Of a DNA stretch of 64,000 nt, positions 52,439 to 60,286 are shown piece after piece (positions within the stretch are counted from its first letter, which is position 1; each line of letters opens with the position of its first letter). Under the pieces are notes generated by a model, which ran no database searches, had not been told where the DNA came from, and was given only the letters and a program-made list of their open reading frames with translations. The DNA comes from Flavobacterium inviolabile (GTDB lineage Bacteria > Bacteroidota > Bacteroidia > Flavobacteriales > Flavobacteriaceae). The stretch is taken from the NCBI RefSeq assembly GCF_013389455.1, contig NZ_CP058278.1, positions 2,294,001 through 2,358,000 on the forward strand, given 5' to 3'. The position numbers and the translations under genes are program-made.

Positions 52439-54013
52439 ATGATAGCGCATTTACCATTTTACCTGAGTTTGCTTGTAGCGATTGTACTGCTCATTATGCT
52501 TGCCAATAAAGTAAAGATTGCTTATCCGGTGCTGTTGGTAGTGGCGGGACTGGCGATTAGTTTTATTCCCGGCATACCGGCTTTGCATATCAATCCGGAG
52601 CTGATTTTCTTTATCTTTTTACCACCGTTGTTATACGAAGCTGCCTGGACGGTTTCCTGGAAAGAAATGTGGCGCTGGCGCAGAATTATTGTCAGCTTTG
52701 CCTTTGTGGTGGTGTTTCTGACGGCTATTTCGGTGGCTTTAGTCGCTAATTATTTTATACCCGGCTTTTCGCTGGCTTTGGGCTTTTTACTGGGCGGAAT
52801 TGTATCACCGCCCGATGCCGTTAGTGCCGGAGCCATTCTGAAGTTTGTAAAAGTACCGCGCCGGGTATCGTCAATATTGGAAGGCGAAAGCCTGCTAAAC
52901 GATGCGTCCTCCTTAATTATTTTCCGTTTTGCAATGGTTGCCGTAGCGACCGGTCAGTTTGTCTGGCACGAAGCAGCCCTGAGTTTCGGATGGATGGTAA
53001 TTGGTGGACTGGGTGTAGGATTGCTTACCGGGTGGATTTTTATGAAAGCCCATAAATATCTGCCAACGGATGCAAATATGGATATAGTGCTAACGATGGT
53101 AGCGCCGTATATCATGTATCTTGCAGCAGAGGAAGTGCATAGTTCGGGGGTGTTGGCGGTTGTGAGCGGCGGTTTACTGTTGTCGAATAACCGGCATTTG
53201 TTTCTTAGCGGCACTTCACGGCTAAGAGGCGTTAATGTGTGGGAAAGTTTTTGTTTTATATTAAACGGACTGGTGTTTATCCTGATTGGACTGGATTTGC
53301 CGGAGATTACCGCCGGATTGGAAGGTGTGAGTATTGCAACAGCTGTGGGGTATGGTGTATTGATCACCGTGGTGCTGATTGTAGGCCGGATTATAGCGTC
53401 CTATGGTGCAGTTGTGGTAACGCTTATTGCCCGTAATTTTATTACAGTGGCCGACAGGCGAAGTCCGGGGTATAAAGTGCCGCTGCTGATAGGCTGGACG
53501 GGAATGCGCGGAGTGGTTTCGCTGGCAGCTGCTTTGTCGATTCCGCTAAAACTGGACGACGGTTCACCTTTTCCACAGCGTAACCTGATCCTGTTTATCA
53601 CCTTTGTGGTAATACTGCTAACGTTACTGGTTCAGGGACTGACCTTGCCGTATCTCATCCGGAAAATCAACATGCCGGATCCGGACCAGCATCTGCCGGA
53701 AGAGGAGATTGAACACCAGATCAAAAGGCAATTAGCAGAACATGCGCTTTTGCATTTGCGAACCAATTATAACGAACAGCTCAACACGGAGCCGGTACTG
53801 CAGCAAATGGCACTTAAATGGGAACATAACAGCCTGATTGCCGATAATGATCAAATGTCGGAAAAATGCAAGGCAGTATATATGGATATCATTAACCGGC
53901 AACGGGAATGGCTGCATGACAAGAACAGGGCAGAAGCAACCCTGAATGAAGAGATCATCCGCAAGCATTTGATGTATCTGGACATGGAAGAAATGAAACT
54001 CCGGTATCTGTAA
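52439..54013 (+). CDS. CPA1-type Na+/H+ antiporter
   Basis: 524 aa with 11-12 predicted membrane segments up to about residue 415 and a C-terminal cytoplasmic tail. The ion-binding region is GGIVSPPDAVSAGAILKFVK then EGESLLNDASSLIIFRFAMV (ND motif), with a later GWTGMRGVVSLAAALSIPL. It exchanges sodium (or potassium) for protons to control pH and salt. The start MIAHLPFYLSLL lies after an AT-rich promoter region. A fragment of a related gene lies at 55657-55704. Confidence 0.93.
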   Translation: MIAHLPFYLSLLVAIVLLIMLANKVKIAYPVLLVVAGLAISFIPGIPALHINPELIFFIFLPPLLYEAAWTVSWKEMWRWRRIIVSFAFVVVFLTAISVALVANYFIPGFSLALGFLLGGIVSPPDAVSAGAILKFVKVPRRVSSILEGESLLNDASSLIIFRFAMVAVATGQFVWHEAALSFGWMVIGGLGVGLLTGWIFMKAHKYLPTDANMDIVLTMVAPYIMYLAAEEVHSSGVLAVVSGGLLLSNNRHLFLSGTSRLRGVNVWESFCFILNGLVFILIGLDLPEITAGLEGVSIATAVGYGVLITVVLIVGRIIASYGAVVVTLIARNFITVADRRSPGYKVPLLIGWTGMRGVVSLAAALSIPLKLDDGSPFPQRNLILFITFVVILLTLLVQGLTLPYLIRKINMPDPDQHLPEEEIEHQIKRQLAEHALLHLRTNYNEQLNTEPVLQQMALKWEHNSLIADNDQMSEKCKAVYMDIINRQREWLHDKNRAEATLNEEIIRKHLMYLDMEEMKLRYL

Positions 54014-54068
54014 CTACTTACCCTGAAAAAGTAGTTTTGTGGAATGGGTTACCGTATATTGTAATTTC

Positions 54069-54161
54069 ATGCAGAGCATAAAAATCGGAAAAAGCAGGCA
54101 GAAGAAAACTCAAAGAAGAAGAAAGCTTAAAAATGGGCTGATCGCCAGAAGAAAACAGTAA
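54069..54161 (+). CDS. Possible highly basic peptide, 30 aa
   Basis: ATG-started 30-codon frame beginning MQSIKIGKSRQKKTQRRRKL and ending NGLIARRKQ. Half of its residues are Lys/Arg, it is 55 bases after the antiporter stop, and it is followed 14 bases later by a strong terminator. It could be a nucleic-acid-binding small protein, or chance in A-rich RNA. Confidence 0.4.
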   Translation: MQSIKIGKSRQKKTQRRRKLKNGLIARRKQ

Positions 54162-54174
54162 AAGCTAAAACTAT

Positions 54175-54205
54175 AAAAAGGCAAGAAAATATATCTTGCC
54201 TTTTT
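54175..54205 (+). terminator. Strong intrinsic terminator after the antiporter region
   Basis: Stem AAAAAGGCAAGA / TCTTGCCTTTTT, 7-base loop, T-run on the plus strand. It may also serve the convergent PhnA gene. Confidence 0.9.
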
Positions 54206-54293
54206 ATATAAGCACAACCTTCAATATTAAATTGATGAATCAGCATTGTCAGTTTATCATAAATTTACTAGCTGTTCTATTGTAATATTGTTA

Positions 54294-54641
54294 CTACGCT
54301 TTTCTAACAAATTCAGACTTTAATCCCATGGCTCCAAAACCATCGATCTTGCAGTCAATATTATGATCGCCGTCCACAAGTCTAATGTTCTTTACCTTGG
54401 TTCCCGCTTTGACCGGCCCGGAAGCTCCTTTAACCGGCAGGTTTTTTATTACGATCACCGAATCGCCATCCTGTAAAATGTTCCCGTTGGAATCTTTTAC
54501 AACCAACTTACCTTCTTCTGCTAATGCTATTGGGTTCCACTCATGGCTACACTCTGGACAGGCATATAGCTCATCATTCAGGTAATAGCCATAAGCTGAT
54601 CCACATTGCGGGCAATCTTTCATTTCTTCAGACATAATCAT
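54294..54641 (-). CDS. Zinc-ribbon protein PhnA/YjdM
   Basis: 115 aa. The N-terminal zinc ribbon [11 protein letters not shown] ... CPECSHEW (two CxxC) and the C-terminal barrel [40 protein letters not shown] match the PhnA/YjdM family; despite the old name it is not a phosphonoacetate hydrolase in most bacteria. The ATG at 54635 (MSEEMKDC) is the likely start, with another two codons earlier. Cytoplasmic, monocistronic. Confidence 0.93.
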   Translation of the reverse strand: MIMSEEMKDCPQCGSAYGYYLNDELYACPECSHEWNPIALAEEGKLVVKDSNGNILQDGDSVIVIKNLPVKGASGPVKAGTKVKNIRLVDGDHNIDCKIDGFGAMGLKSEFVRKA

Positions 54642-54681
54642 TTCTCTGTATTAAAAATTAGTAAATATTTTATCTCAATTG

Positions 54682-55407
54682 TTAGTGTTTAAACTTTCTT
54701 TTTAAGTGGTAATACCTTAATCTCACGTAGTCATAATATAATGCTGCCAGAAGTACCAAAACTGCTATCAGCAAAGTTTTCAGTGCTAAGGTGTGATACA
54801 ATACACCACCCAGAAGACATCCCGAAAAGAAGCAAAAAATAATAATCAGCTTCAGGTTGATGCTTTGCCTGATCTTCTTATAACTGAACATATCCGACCG
54901 ATAAAAGATCAATTGTGATAGTTCAATCCCCAAGTCGGTAAACAGACCGGTCAGATGTGTTGTCCTTACCACAGAATGTGATACCTTGGTAACAAGTGCG
55001 TTTTGAAGTCCCATAGCAAACAACAGCAGGCAGGCTATAACATGTGAACCCCAAAAATCAAATCCCAATAACGATACCAATAATAAGATTATCATCTCAA
55101 TAAACATTGGAATAAGATAAGAAACGGCTAAATTCTTTCTCATAAACATTTCAATAAGTACACCCGTACAAAAAGCTCCCAAAAGAAAAAACAGGATGTA
55201 TAATAGAAAAATAGTAGCTGTTGGATAATTTTGAAGCACGACTTCTTCTGAAAAATAAGCAAAATGACCTGTTACATTGGTAGTAAGTACTTTGATTGAC
55301 ATCACTCCGGTTACATTCACAATCCCTGCTACAATAGATAGCATGGATGCTAATTTCAGATTATGGGAATAAGTCCGGTTTTTACCTAAGTGTCTAAACA
55401 TAATCAA
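54682..55407 (-). CDS. DUF1275 (YoaK family) membrane protein
   Basis: 241 aa with about six membrane segments. The N-terminus has MLSIVAGIVNVTGVMSIKVL and LTTNVTGHFAYFSEEVVLQN, with GLQNALVTKVSHSVVRTTHL further on; these are diagnostic of DUF1275 proteins. Function unknown; the family is fused to or near redox genes in some bacteria. The start may be the ATG at 55401. Confidence 0.88.
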   Translation of the reverse strand: MIMFRHLGKNRTYSHNLKLASMLSIVAGIVNVTGVMSIKVLTTNVTGHFAYFSEEVVLQNYPTATIFLLYILFFLLGAFCTGVLIEMFMRKNLAVSYLIPMFIEMIILLLVSLLGFDFWGSHVIACLLLFAMGLQNALVTKVSHSVVRTTHLTGLFTDLGIELSQLIFYRSDMFSYKKIRQSINLKLIIIFCFFSGCLLGGVLYHTLALKTLLIAVLVLLAALYYDYVRLRYYHLKRKFKH

Positions 55408-55498
55408 CAGAGATTACAACCATGCAAATTTATACAATTATTCATCCCTTACCTTGATTAATGCCATCTATGTTAAAAACAAAAATACCTCATCCTTT

Positions 55499-55617
55499 TT
55501 ATGAGATGTTTCCATTTATCAATCCGGATTTATTTAGCGTTTTGATCCGGTCGATACGATCATCATTAAGAAGCTCAGCCATCAACCAGGAATACTTTTT
55601 AATCTCATTACTGTGAA
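55499..55617 (-). pseudogene. C-terminal fragment of an unidentified gene
   Basis: A minus-strand frame without start reads HSNEIKKYSWLMAELLNDDR then IDRIKTLNKSGLINGNIS and stops at 55499. The composition is protein-like, but a stop codon and lack of start upstream exclude an intact gene. It is probably a gene remnant; I cannot name the family. Confidence 0.4.
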
Positions 55618-55656
55618 AGGGAATTTACGTTAGGTGTCCAAATTTGTTTTTATTTA

Positions 55657-55704
55657 ACTAAATTGAATGATGGTTCGCCTTTTCCACAACGTAACCTGAT
55701 CCTG
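55657..55704 (+). pseudogene. Fragment of a Na+/H+ antiporter gene
   Basis: Sixteen codons encode TKLNDGSPFPQRNLIL, matching KLDDGSPFPQRNLIL of the intact antiporter (DNA around 53546-53593) with several silent differences. No other antiporter-like sequence flanks it, so a second antiporter gene has been almost completely deleted here. Confidence 0.65.
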
Positions 55705-55728
55705 AAAAGTTTATTAAATACAAAATTT

Positions 55729-55736
55729 TACCTTTG
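55729..55736 (+). promoter_or_regulatory. Candidate -7 box for the sugar O-acetyltransferase gene
   Basis: TACCTTTG matches TAnnTTTG and ends 21 bases before the ATG at 55758. It also overlaps a TTG that would otherwise be proposed as start, which favours the ATG. Confidence 0.5.
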
Positions 55737-55757
55737 CAGAAAATAATTCCAGATAAA

Positions 55758-56303
55758 ATGAAAGATAAAGTTGAATATATAAGAGGTGATCAATCACTAT
55801 CAGGTGATTTTAAAAGAGCCGGCAAATTAATCCAGAGTTTTAACGCGGCCGATTACGATAATGATACATTAAAGAAATCGATACTTACGGAATTATTAGG
55901 CTCCGTTGGAGAAGGAATTACTATTGAGCATAATTTTCATTGCGATCTGGGATATAATATCCATGTAGGTAAAAACTTTTATGCCGGATTTAACTGTACG
56001 ATTCTGGATATGGCCGAAGTACGGATCGGCGACAATTGTCTTATCGCTCCTAACGTGGGAATATACACAGCCGGTCATAATATTCATCCTATAGACAGAC
56101 ACAAGTCGGGAAATGCCCGTCCGATTATAATAGGAAATAATGTATGGATTGGCGGACACGTGGCAATAGTTGGTGGTGTTGAAATCGGAGATAACTCCAT
56201 CATAGCTGCCGGATCTGTAGTTCTGAAAAATGTACCTTCAAATACCATAGTGGGTGGAAATCCGGCGAAGATAATTAGAAGCATAACAGATTCTGACTTA
56301 TAG
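55758..56303 (+). CDS. Maltose/galactoside O-acetyltransferase-like (hexapeptide) enzyme
   Basis: 181 aa from the ATG at 55758 (MKDKVEYIRGDQSL). Left-handed beta-helix hexapeptide repeats begin near residue 60 (GYNIHVGKNFYAGFNC, IGDNCLIAPNVGIYTAGHNI) with the catalytic His in the TAGHNIHP segment, then GNNVWIGGHVAIVGGVEIGD. The N-terminal maltose-acetyltransferase domain is divergent. It acetylates sugars using acetyl-CoA; it acts as a cytoplasmic trimer. Flanked by gene remnants, so locally rearranged. Confidence 0.9.
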   Translation: MKDKVEYIRGDQSLSGDFKRAGKLIQSFNAADYDNDTLKKSILTELLGSVGEGITIEHNFHCDLGYNIHVGKNFYAGFNCTILDMAEVRIGDNCLIAPNVGIYTAGHNIHPIDRHKSGNARPIIIGNNVWIGGHVAIVGGVEIGDNSIIAAGSVVLKNVPSNTIVGGNPAKIIRSITDSDL

Positions 56304-56661
56304 AAAAGGTTTGCTTTGAGATCAGTGCCATTTAAAATTCAGCCGTATTTAACAGGGCTGAATTTCTGGTATTGAGCTATACCTAAATTGCTCTTTCACA
56401 ACGGTACTCAAGATCTTTAAAAACTCAAAAACAGATACCTTAGTACGATCTTTTGTTTCAAATTTAATTGCATTATTTGGACATTTCAATTTTTTATTTA
56501 CATTTGCATAACTGGTTATATAAGTAAATATATAGTTGAGGTTATCATAATTTAATCTATCAATAGAGAAGAAGAACCTTGACCCAGTTATATTATAACA
56601 AAGCATCTCCCGGACGGAAACGAAAGGGGAAAAACATAAAAAGCAAATTAAAAAATACAGT
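56304..56661. other. Gap of 358 bases with hairpin and promoter
   Basis: It holds a terminator-like hairpin AAATTCAGCC / GGCTGAATTT (56335-56365) after the acetyltransferase gene, a minus-strand 85-codon frame (56349-56606) that overlaps it and looks weak, and a good promoter at 56476-56506. A short inverted repeat ATAACTGG (56509-56516) / CCAGTTAT (56584-56591) spans the presumed leader of the MarR-GNAT gene. Confidence 0.5.
56476..56506 (+). promoter_or_regulatory. Bacteroidota-type promoter of the MarR-GNAT gene
   Basis: TTTG (56476-56479), a 19-base spacer and TACATTTG (56499-56506) fit the -33/-7 consensus exactly. Transcription would start near 56513, giving a leader of about 150 bases before the ATG at 56662. 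Confidence 0.6.
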
Positions 56662-57627
56662 ATGGAATTATTTAACAGAACAGGAAAAATGGCGTTGGGC
56701 AGCAGACTGCGTTTGCTAACGGCAAAAGTGACCGAAGATGCCGCAAAAATTTACGAGATGTATGATGTGGACTTTTCGCCAAAGTGGTTTCCCGTATTAT
56801 TTATTTTGTCGGAAGACGGGGAAAGAACCATTACCGAAATAGCGGAACAAATCGGGCATTCGCAGCCGTCTGTTACAAAGATCATTAAGGAGATGGCAAA
56901 AGCCGGCTTGGTGATGGACAATCTGAAATCGGAAGACAAACGCAGGAATTTAGCAGGATTAACCGAAAAAGGCAAAGAAGTAGCCTACAAAATAATAAAC
57001 GTACAATCGGCCGATATTGATGCTGCGATTGACGGTGTTATTGCGGAAGCCACACACAACCTTTGGGAAGCGCTTGCAGAATGGGAATTTTTACTGGAAC
57101 AAAAATCGATCTTTAAAAGAGTACAGGAGCAAAAAAAATTACGCGAAAGCCAAAAGGTACAGGTCGTGGAATATGCGCCCCAATACCAATCGGCTTTTAG
57201 AGCGCTTAACGAAGAATGGATTTCCTCCTATTTTGAAATGGAAGAAGCCGATTATAAGGCACTGGACAATCCGGAGGAATATATACTAAACAAAGGCGGG
57301 AAAATTGTTGTCGCGCTTTACGACGGTGAACCATTAGGCGTTTGTGCTTTAATCAAAATGGAGGATCCGGACTATGATTTTGAAATGGCAAAAATGGCAG
57401 TATCGCCCAAAGCTCAGGGGAAAAATATTGGATGGCTATTGGGGCAGGCCATTATTAGGGAAGCTGAAAAATTGGGGGCATCAAAAATATTCCTGGAAAG
57501 CAATACCATTCTAAAACCGGCGATCAACCTGTATTATAAAATGGGCTTTCAGAAAATATCGGGACGTCCAACACCCTATAAAAGAGCTAATATCCAGATG
57601 GAATTATTGCTAAATGACAAACAGTAA
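56662..57627 (+). CDS. MarR-type regulator fused to GNAT acetyltransferase
   Basis: 321 aa. Residues ~1-150 are a MarR winged helix (ITEIAEQIGHSQPSVTKIIK, MDNLKSEDKRRNLAGLTEKG) and ~165-321 a GNAT domain with the acetyl-CoA loop MAVSPKAQGKNIGWLLGQAI (QGKNIG). Fusions of this type are known in Bacteroidota; the effector and acetyl acceptor are unknown. The leader is about 150 bases long. A GNAT-like paralogue of the 32.6-kb gene follows 142 bases downstream. Confidence 0.92.
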   Translation: MELFNRTGKMALGSRLRLLTAKVTEDAAKIYEMYDVDFSPKWFPVLFILSEDGERTITEIAEQIGHSQPSVTKIIKEMAKAGLVMDNLKSEDKRRNLAGLTEKGKEVAYKIINVQSADIDAAIDGVIAEATHNLWEALAEWEFLLEQKSIFKRVQEQKKLRESQKVQVVEYAPQYQSAFRALNEEWISSYFEMEEADYKALDNPEEYILNKGGKIVVALYDGEPLGVCALIKMEDPDYDFEMAKMAVSPKAQGKNIGWLLGQAIIREAEKLGASKIFLESNTILKPAINLYYKMGFQKISGRPTPYKRANIQMELLLNDKQ

Positions 57628-57768
57628 TATTCCTCTATTTCGTATATGCTGTAAGGTTTGATGTACTGCCGGTTTTTATCGGTTGTACCGGAGTACTGTT
57701 GCAGGCATACAGCATATACAAAAACTGGGCATTAGAGTTATAAAGACTTTTATATTCATAAAAATGGC

Positions 57769-58179
57769 ATGAATACACAAAACGATATAATAGAAAAAAC
57801 AAAAATCAGGCGGGTGTACCTGTCCGATTTACACCACATTCAATCCCTTTACAAAGAAAAACACACCAATGTTTCGGATACGAATACGACACCTCAAAAT
57901 AGCAGATTACTGCTTACGGAAGATTTTGGATTGCCTATAGCCTTAGCCGAATATAACAAAGAAGTAATCGGATATGCCGCTGTTGTAATACATGCCGGGA
58001 AACAACCTCAAATACAATTATACTTTAAACAGGGATATCAGCAAACAGCAATCGAAATTTTACTGAATGACTATGCCCGGAAAGTTTTAAGTTCCCTGAA
58101 CGAAAGCGATCCAAATGCCGGATTTAAACTTGAAAACGGTATTGGTAAAATAGCAAGCTGGCTGAATAAATGCCAGTAG
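57769..58179 (+). CDS. GNAT-like hypothetical protein, 136 aa, paralogue of 32613-33032
   Basis: Shares with the 32.6-kb protein the blocks RRVYLSDLHHIQSLYKEK, LTEDFGLPIALAEYNKEVIG and the C-terminal IASWLNKCQ. No acetyl-CoA loop is visible, so it may be a degenerate or non-catalytic GNAT. It lies next to a MarR-GNAT regulator while its paralogue neighbours a MocR regulator, suggesting a role linked to transcription control. Start MNTQNDIIEKT. Confidence 0.6.
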   Translation: MNTQNDIIEKTKIRRVYLSDLHHIQSLYKEKHTNVSDTNTTPQNSRLLLTEDFGLPIALAEYNKEVIGYAAVVIHAGKQPQIQLYFKQGYQQTAIEILLNDYARKVLSSLNESDPNAGFKLENGIGKIASWLNKCQ

Positions 58180-58225
58180 GCCTGATTATCGCTGCTTTTT
58201 CCGTAAGAATCAATCCATAATAGTT

Positions 58226-58444
58226 TTATTCCCTTTTCCCTTTAAGAAAAGCATAGACAGCCATAGCATGGCCATGGCCTAAGCCATATTCGTCTTTAAG
58301 CCAGTCTGTAATTTGTGTTGCCTTTATCTCTTTTTTGATCTGCCCGTTTTCGGTAAATCTTTTTTCTTCGGCTATTGCCTGAAAATCGGCAGTAGTTTTA
58401 CCGGTTTTCGCCCGGATATTGTCTAAATACGCTTGAAAGGACAT
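58226..58444 (-). CDS. DUF4287 family small protein
   Basis: 72 aa, helical: MSFQAYLDNIRAKTGKTTAD then ATQITDWLKDEYGLGHGHAM ending AVYAFLKGKRE. The signature LKDEYGLGHGHAMA is DUF4287; function unknown. It is the last gene of the five-gene operon 58226-60148; only 2 bases separate it from the DoxX gene. Confidence 0.9.
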   Translation of the reverse strand: MSFQAYLDNIRAKTGKTTADFQAIAEEKRFTENGQIKKEIKATQITDWLKDEYGLGHGHAMAVYAFLKGKRE

Positions 58445-58446
58445 CG

Positions 58447-58839
58447 TTAATTATTTTTAAGGTTTGTAACAGTGCTGCTCTTATGATAGAAAATATAGGA
58501 TACCATTAAAACGGCTAAAACGATTAATGGGAAAAAGGTCTCAAAATGCAATCCGTCTACGGCAAAATGACTGATGGAGGCAAATAGAAAATCAAATGTA
58601 AAACCGGCGTAGGCCCATTCTTTCAGGCGTTTCGGTGCTTTTGGAACGATAAGTATGATAACGCCCAGGATCTTAAAAGCCACTAAGGCATTGCCAAAAT
58701 ATTCCGGATAACCCAAATGCCGGATACCTTCTTTTGCCAGTGCTGTTTGTGACGTTAGTGCCGGCATTACGCCTTCGAACAGGAAGATTAAAATTGTTGC
58801 CGACCAGAAAAGGATTCGGTTCGTTTTTGATAGATTCAT
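58447..58839 (-). CDS. DoxX-like membrane protein
   Basis: 130 aa from the ATG at 58839 (MNLSKTNRILFWSATILIFL); 13 earlier codons are excluded because the gene upstream ends at 58850. Four membrane segments and the pattern HLGYPEYFGNALVAFKILGV, APKRLKEWAYAGFTFDFLFA match DoxX-like proteins. Cotranscribed with the VOC genes upstream; a redox or organic-compound-related membrane role is possible. Confidence 0.85.
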   Translation of the reverse strand: MNLSKTNRILFWSATILIFLFEGVMPALTSQTALAKEGIRHLGYPEYFGNALVAFKILGVIILIVPKAPKRLKEWAYAGFTFDFLFASISHFAVDGLHFETFFPLIVLAVLMVSYIFYHKSSTVTNLKNN

Positions 58840-58849
58840 AGTAAATGGT

Positions 58850-59272
58850 TTAAGCGGTTTGTAATTTCTCAATATCAAATTTTGTCATCTGCATAAATGC
58901 GGCAATAACTCTCGGAGCTTTTTCCGGATCAGCCATCAGTTGCGCTAAAACAGCCGGCACGATTTGCCAGGAAACACCAAACTGATCGTTCAGCCATCCA
59001 CATTGATTGTAAACGCCGCCGGCTCCCAGTTTTTCCCAGTAGTAATCAATTTCTTCCTGGGTATCACATTCCAGGACATAGGAATTGGCAGGAGAGAACT
59101 GATATTGCGGACCTCCGTTGAGTCCCATAAACGGAAAGCCGTTCAGCTCAAACCGGACAACCATCGGGTTTTCACTGGTTATTTCAGAATTGGGAAAAAC
59201 GGAACAATAATAAGTTGCTGCTGCTTTGGCCTGACCATCAAACCATAAACAAGGATAAAGTAATTGTGCCAT
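58850..59272 (-). CDS. VOC family protein (PhnB-type)
   Basis: 140 aa from the ATG at 59272 (MAQLLYPCLWFDGQAKAAAT). A glyoxalase-like fold, with YYCSVFPNSEITSENP, VRFELNGFPFMGLNGGPQY and WLNDQFGVSWQIVP as typical segments of the PhnB/3-demethylubiquinone-methyltransferase-like group. The metal or substrate is unknown. The second of three consecutive VOC genes lies upstream, 10 bases away. Confidence 0.9.
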   Translation of the reverse strand: MAQLLYPCLWFDGQAKAAATYYCSVFPNSEITSENPMVVRFELNGFPFMGLNGGPQYQFSPANSYVLECDTQEEIDYYWEKLGAGGVYNQCGWLNDQFGVSWQIVPAVLAQLMADPEKAPRVIAAFMQMTKFDIEKLQTA

Positions 59273-59282
59273 AGTTGTGTTT

Positions 59283-59702
59283 TTAAAGAATTTGTTTTTT
59301 GTCAAAATAGAGAAGCCAGTGATTGCCGAACGGATCGGTAATATCGCTGATCAGTACCTCCCGGTCGTTTTGTGCTAAAGGCTGGTGGATATGCCCTCCG
59401 GCGGCGAGTTTTTCAGCATAATGCCGGATCTCTTCCTCACTGCTGCAATGCAGGGCTAAAGAAACCGAATTGCCTTTATTCAGCCCGTTTTCAGTCACGA
59501 TATCAGTACCCATTAAAACAAAGGTTTTGGTAATTAAAACCGCCTGTAAAATGCACTGGCGCATTTTTTCGGGCATTTTTTCCGATAAAGGAGCATCGTT
59601 AATGCGCTGGAGCATTAATTTTCCACCCAGGCATTCCCGGTAAAAGGACATGGCTTCATTGCAATTGCCGTTAAAAGTAAGATAGGGATGAAGCTGTGCC
59701 AT
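59283..59702 (-). CDS. VOC family protein (PhnB-type)
   Basis: 139 aa: MAQLHPYLTFNGNCNEAMSF, YRECLGGKLMLQRINDAPLS and ISDITDPFGNHWLLYFDKKQ. This is a single glyoxalase-type fold, as in bacterial PhnB proteins. It lies between two further VOC genes with gaps of 10 and 8 bases, so this is an operon in which a duplicated family has diversified. Confidence 0.9.
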   Translation of the reverse strand: MAQLHPYLTFNGNCNEAMSFYRECLGGKLMLQRINDAPLSEKMPEKMRQCILQAVLITKTFVLMGTDIVTENGLNKGNSVSLALHCSSEEEIRHYAEKLAAGGHIHQPLAQNDREVLISDITDPFGNHWLLYFDKKQIL

Positions 59703-59710
59703 ATTGTTTT

Positions 59711-60148
59711 TTATTGTTGCGGTGTGTGATTAAACATCCAGCGAATGCCAAAACGATCCAGGCAGCAACCCCAGTAAGCGCCCCAGAACATATCCTGCAA
59801 AGGCATGATATCGGTAGCACCTTCGGATAGGGCGTTAAACAATCGTTCCGTTTCTGCCCGGCTGTCCGGTTCCAGATTGATCGTGGTGTTGTTCCCTACA
59901 ATTAATTGATGCCCCATAGACGCTAACATGTCTGTACCCATAATGTTGATTCCTCCTAAAACAGGCAGGGAAACATGCATTACCTTGTTAAGCTCATCAT
60001 CCGGTAAAGGCGGCATTCCTTCATGGGCAGGTATATCTTTGTTATACATAATGCCGCCGTTAAATTCGGTTTTAAAAACAGATTTGTAAAAGGTAAAGGC
60101 CTCTTCTGTAGTGCCTTCAAAATTCAGGTAAATAGATACGGTTGCCAT
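59711..60148 (-). CDS. VOC family protein
   Basis: 145 aa from the ATG at 60148 (MATVSIYLNFEGTTEEAFTF); an earlier in-frame ATG (60226) would overlap the divergent promoter. Segments FYKSVFKTEFNGGIMYNKDI, HVSLPVLGGINIMGTDMLAS, and DMFWGAYWGCCLDRFGIRWM are typical of PhnB-like VOC proteins. First gene of the five-gene operon, divergent from the GlxA-type regulator, which probably controls it. Confidence 0.9.
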   Translation of the reverse strand: MATVSIYLNFEGTTEEAFTFYKSVFKTEFNGGIMYNKDIPAHEGMPPLPDDELNKVMHVSLPVLGGINIMGTDMLASMGHQLIVGNNTTINLEPDSRAETERLFNALSEGATDIMPLQDMFWGAYWGCCLDRFGIRWMFNHTPQQ

Positions 60149-60256
60149 TTTTTTATTTTTTAAGGGATTAATAACATTACAAAGTTCCGCAGAAACGGGC
60201 AAAATGAAACTGTGTAAAAATGACAACTAAAAGGGCATTTGCGACAAAATGTAGGC

Positions 60257-60264
60257 TATATTTG
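60257..60264 (+). promoter_or_regulatory. Candidate -7 box for the GlxA-type regulator
   Basis: TATATTTG matches TAnnTTTG and lies 22 bases before the ATG at 60287; a TTTG at 60238-60241 is 15 bases upstream, shorter than the usual spacing. Confidence 0.45.
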
Positions 60265-60286
60265 TTACAGCATAAATCCTGTTACA

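Noticed and set aside
56349..56606. 85-codon minus-strand ORF
   Set aside because: It overlaps a terminator-like hairpin and a good plus-strand promoter, and no family or start signal supports it; possibly a remnant.
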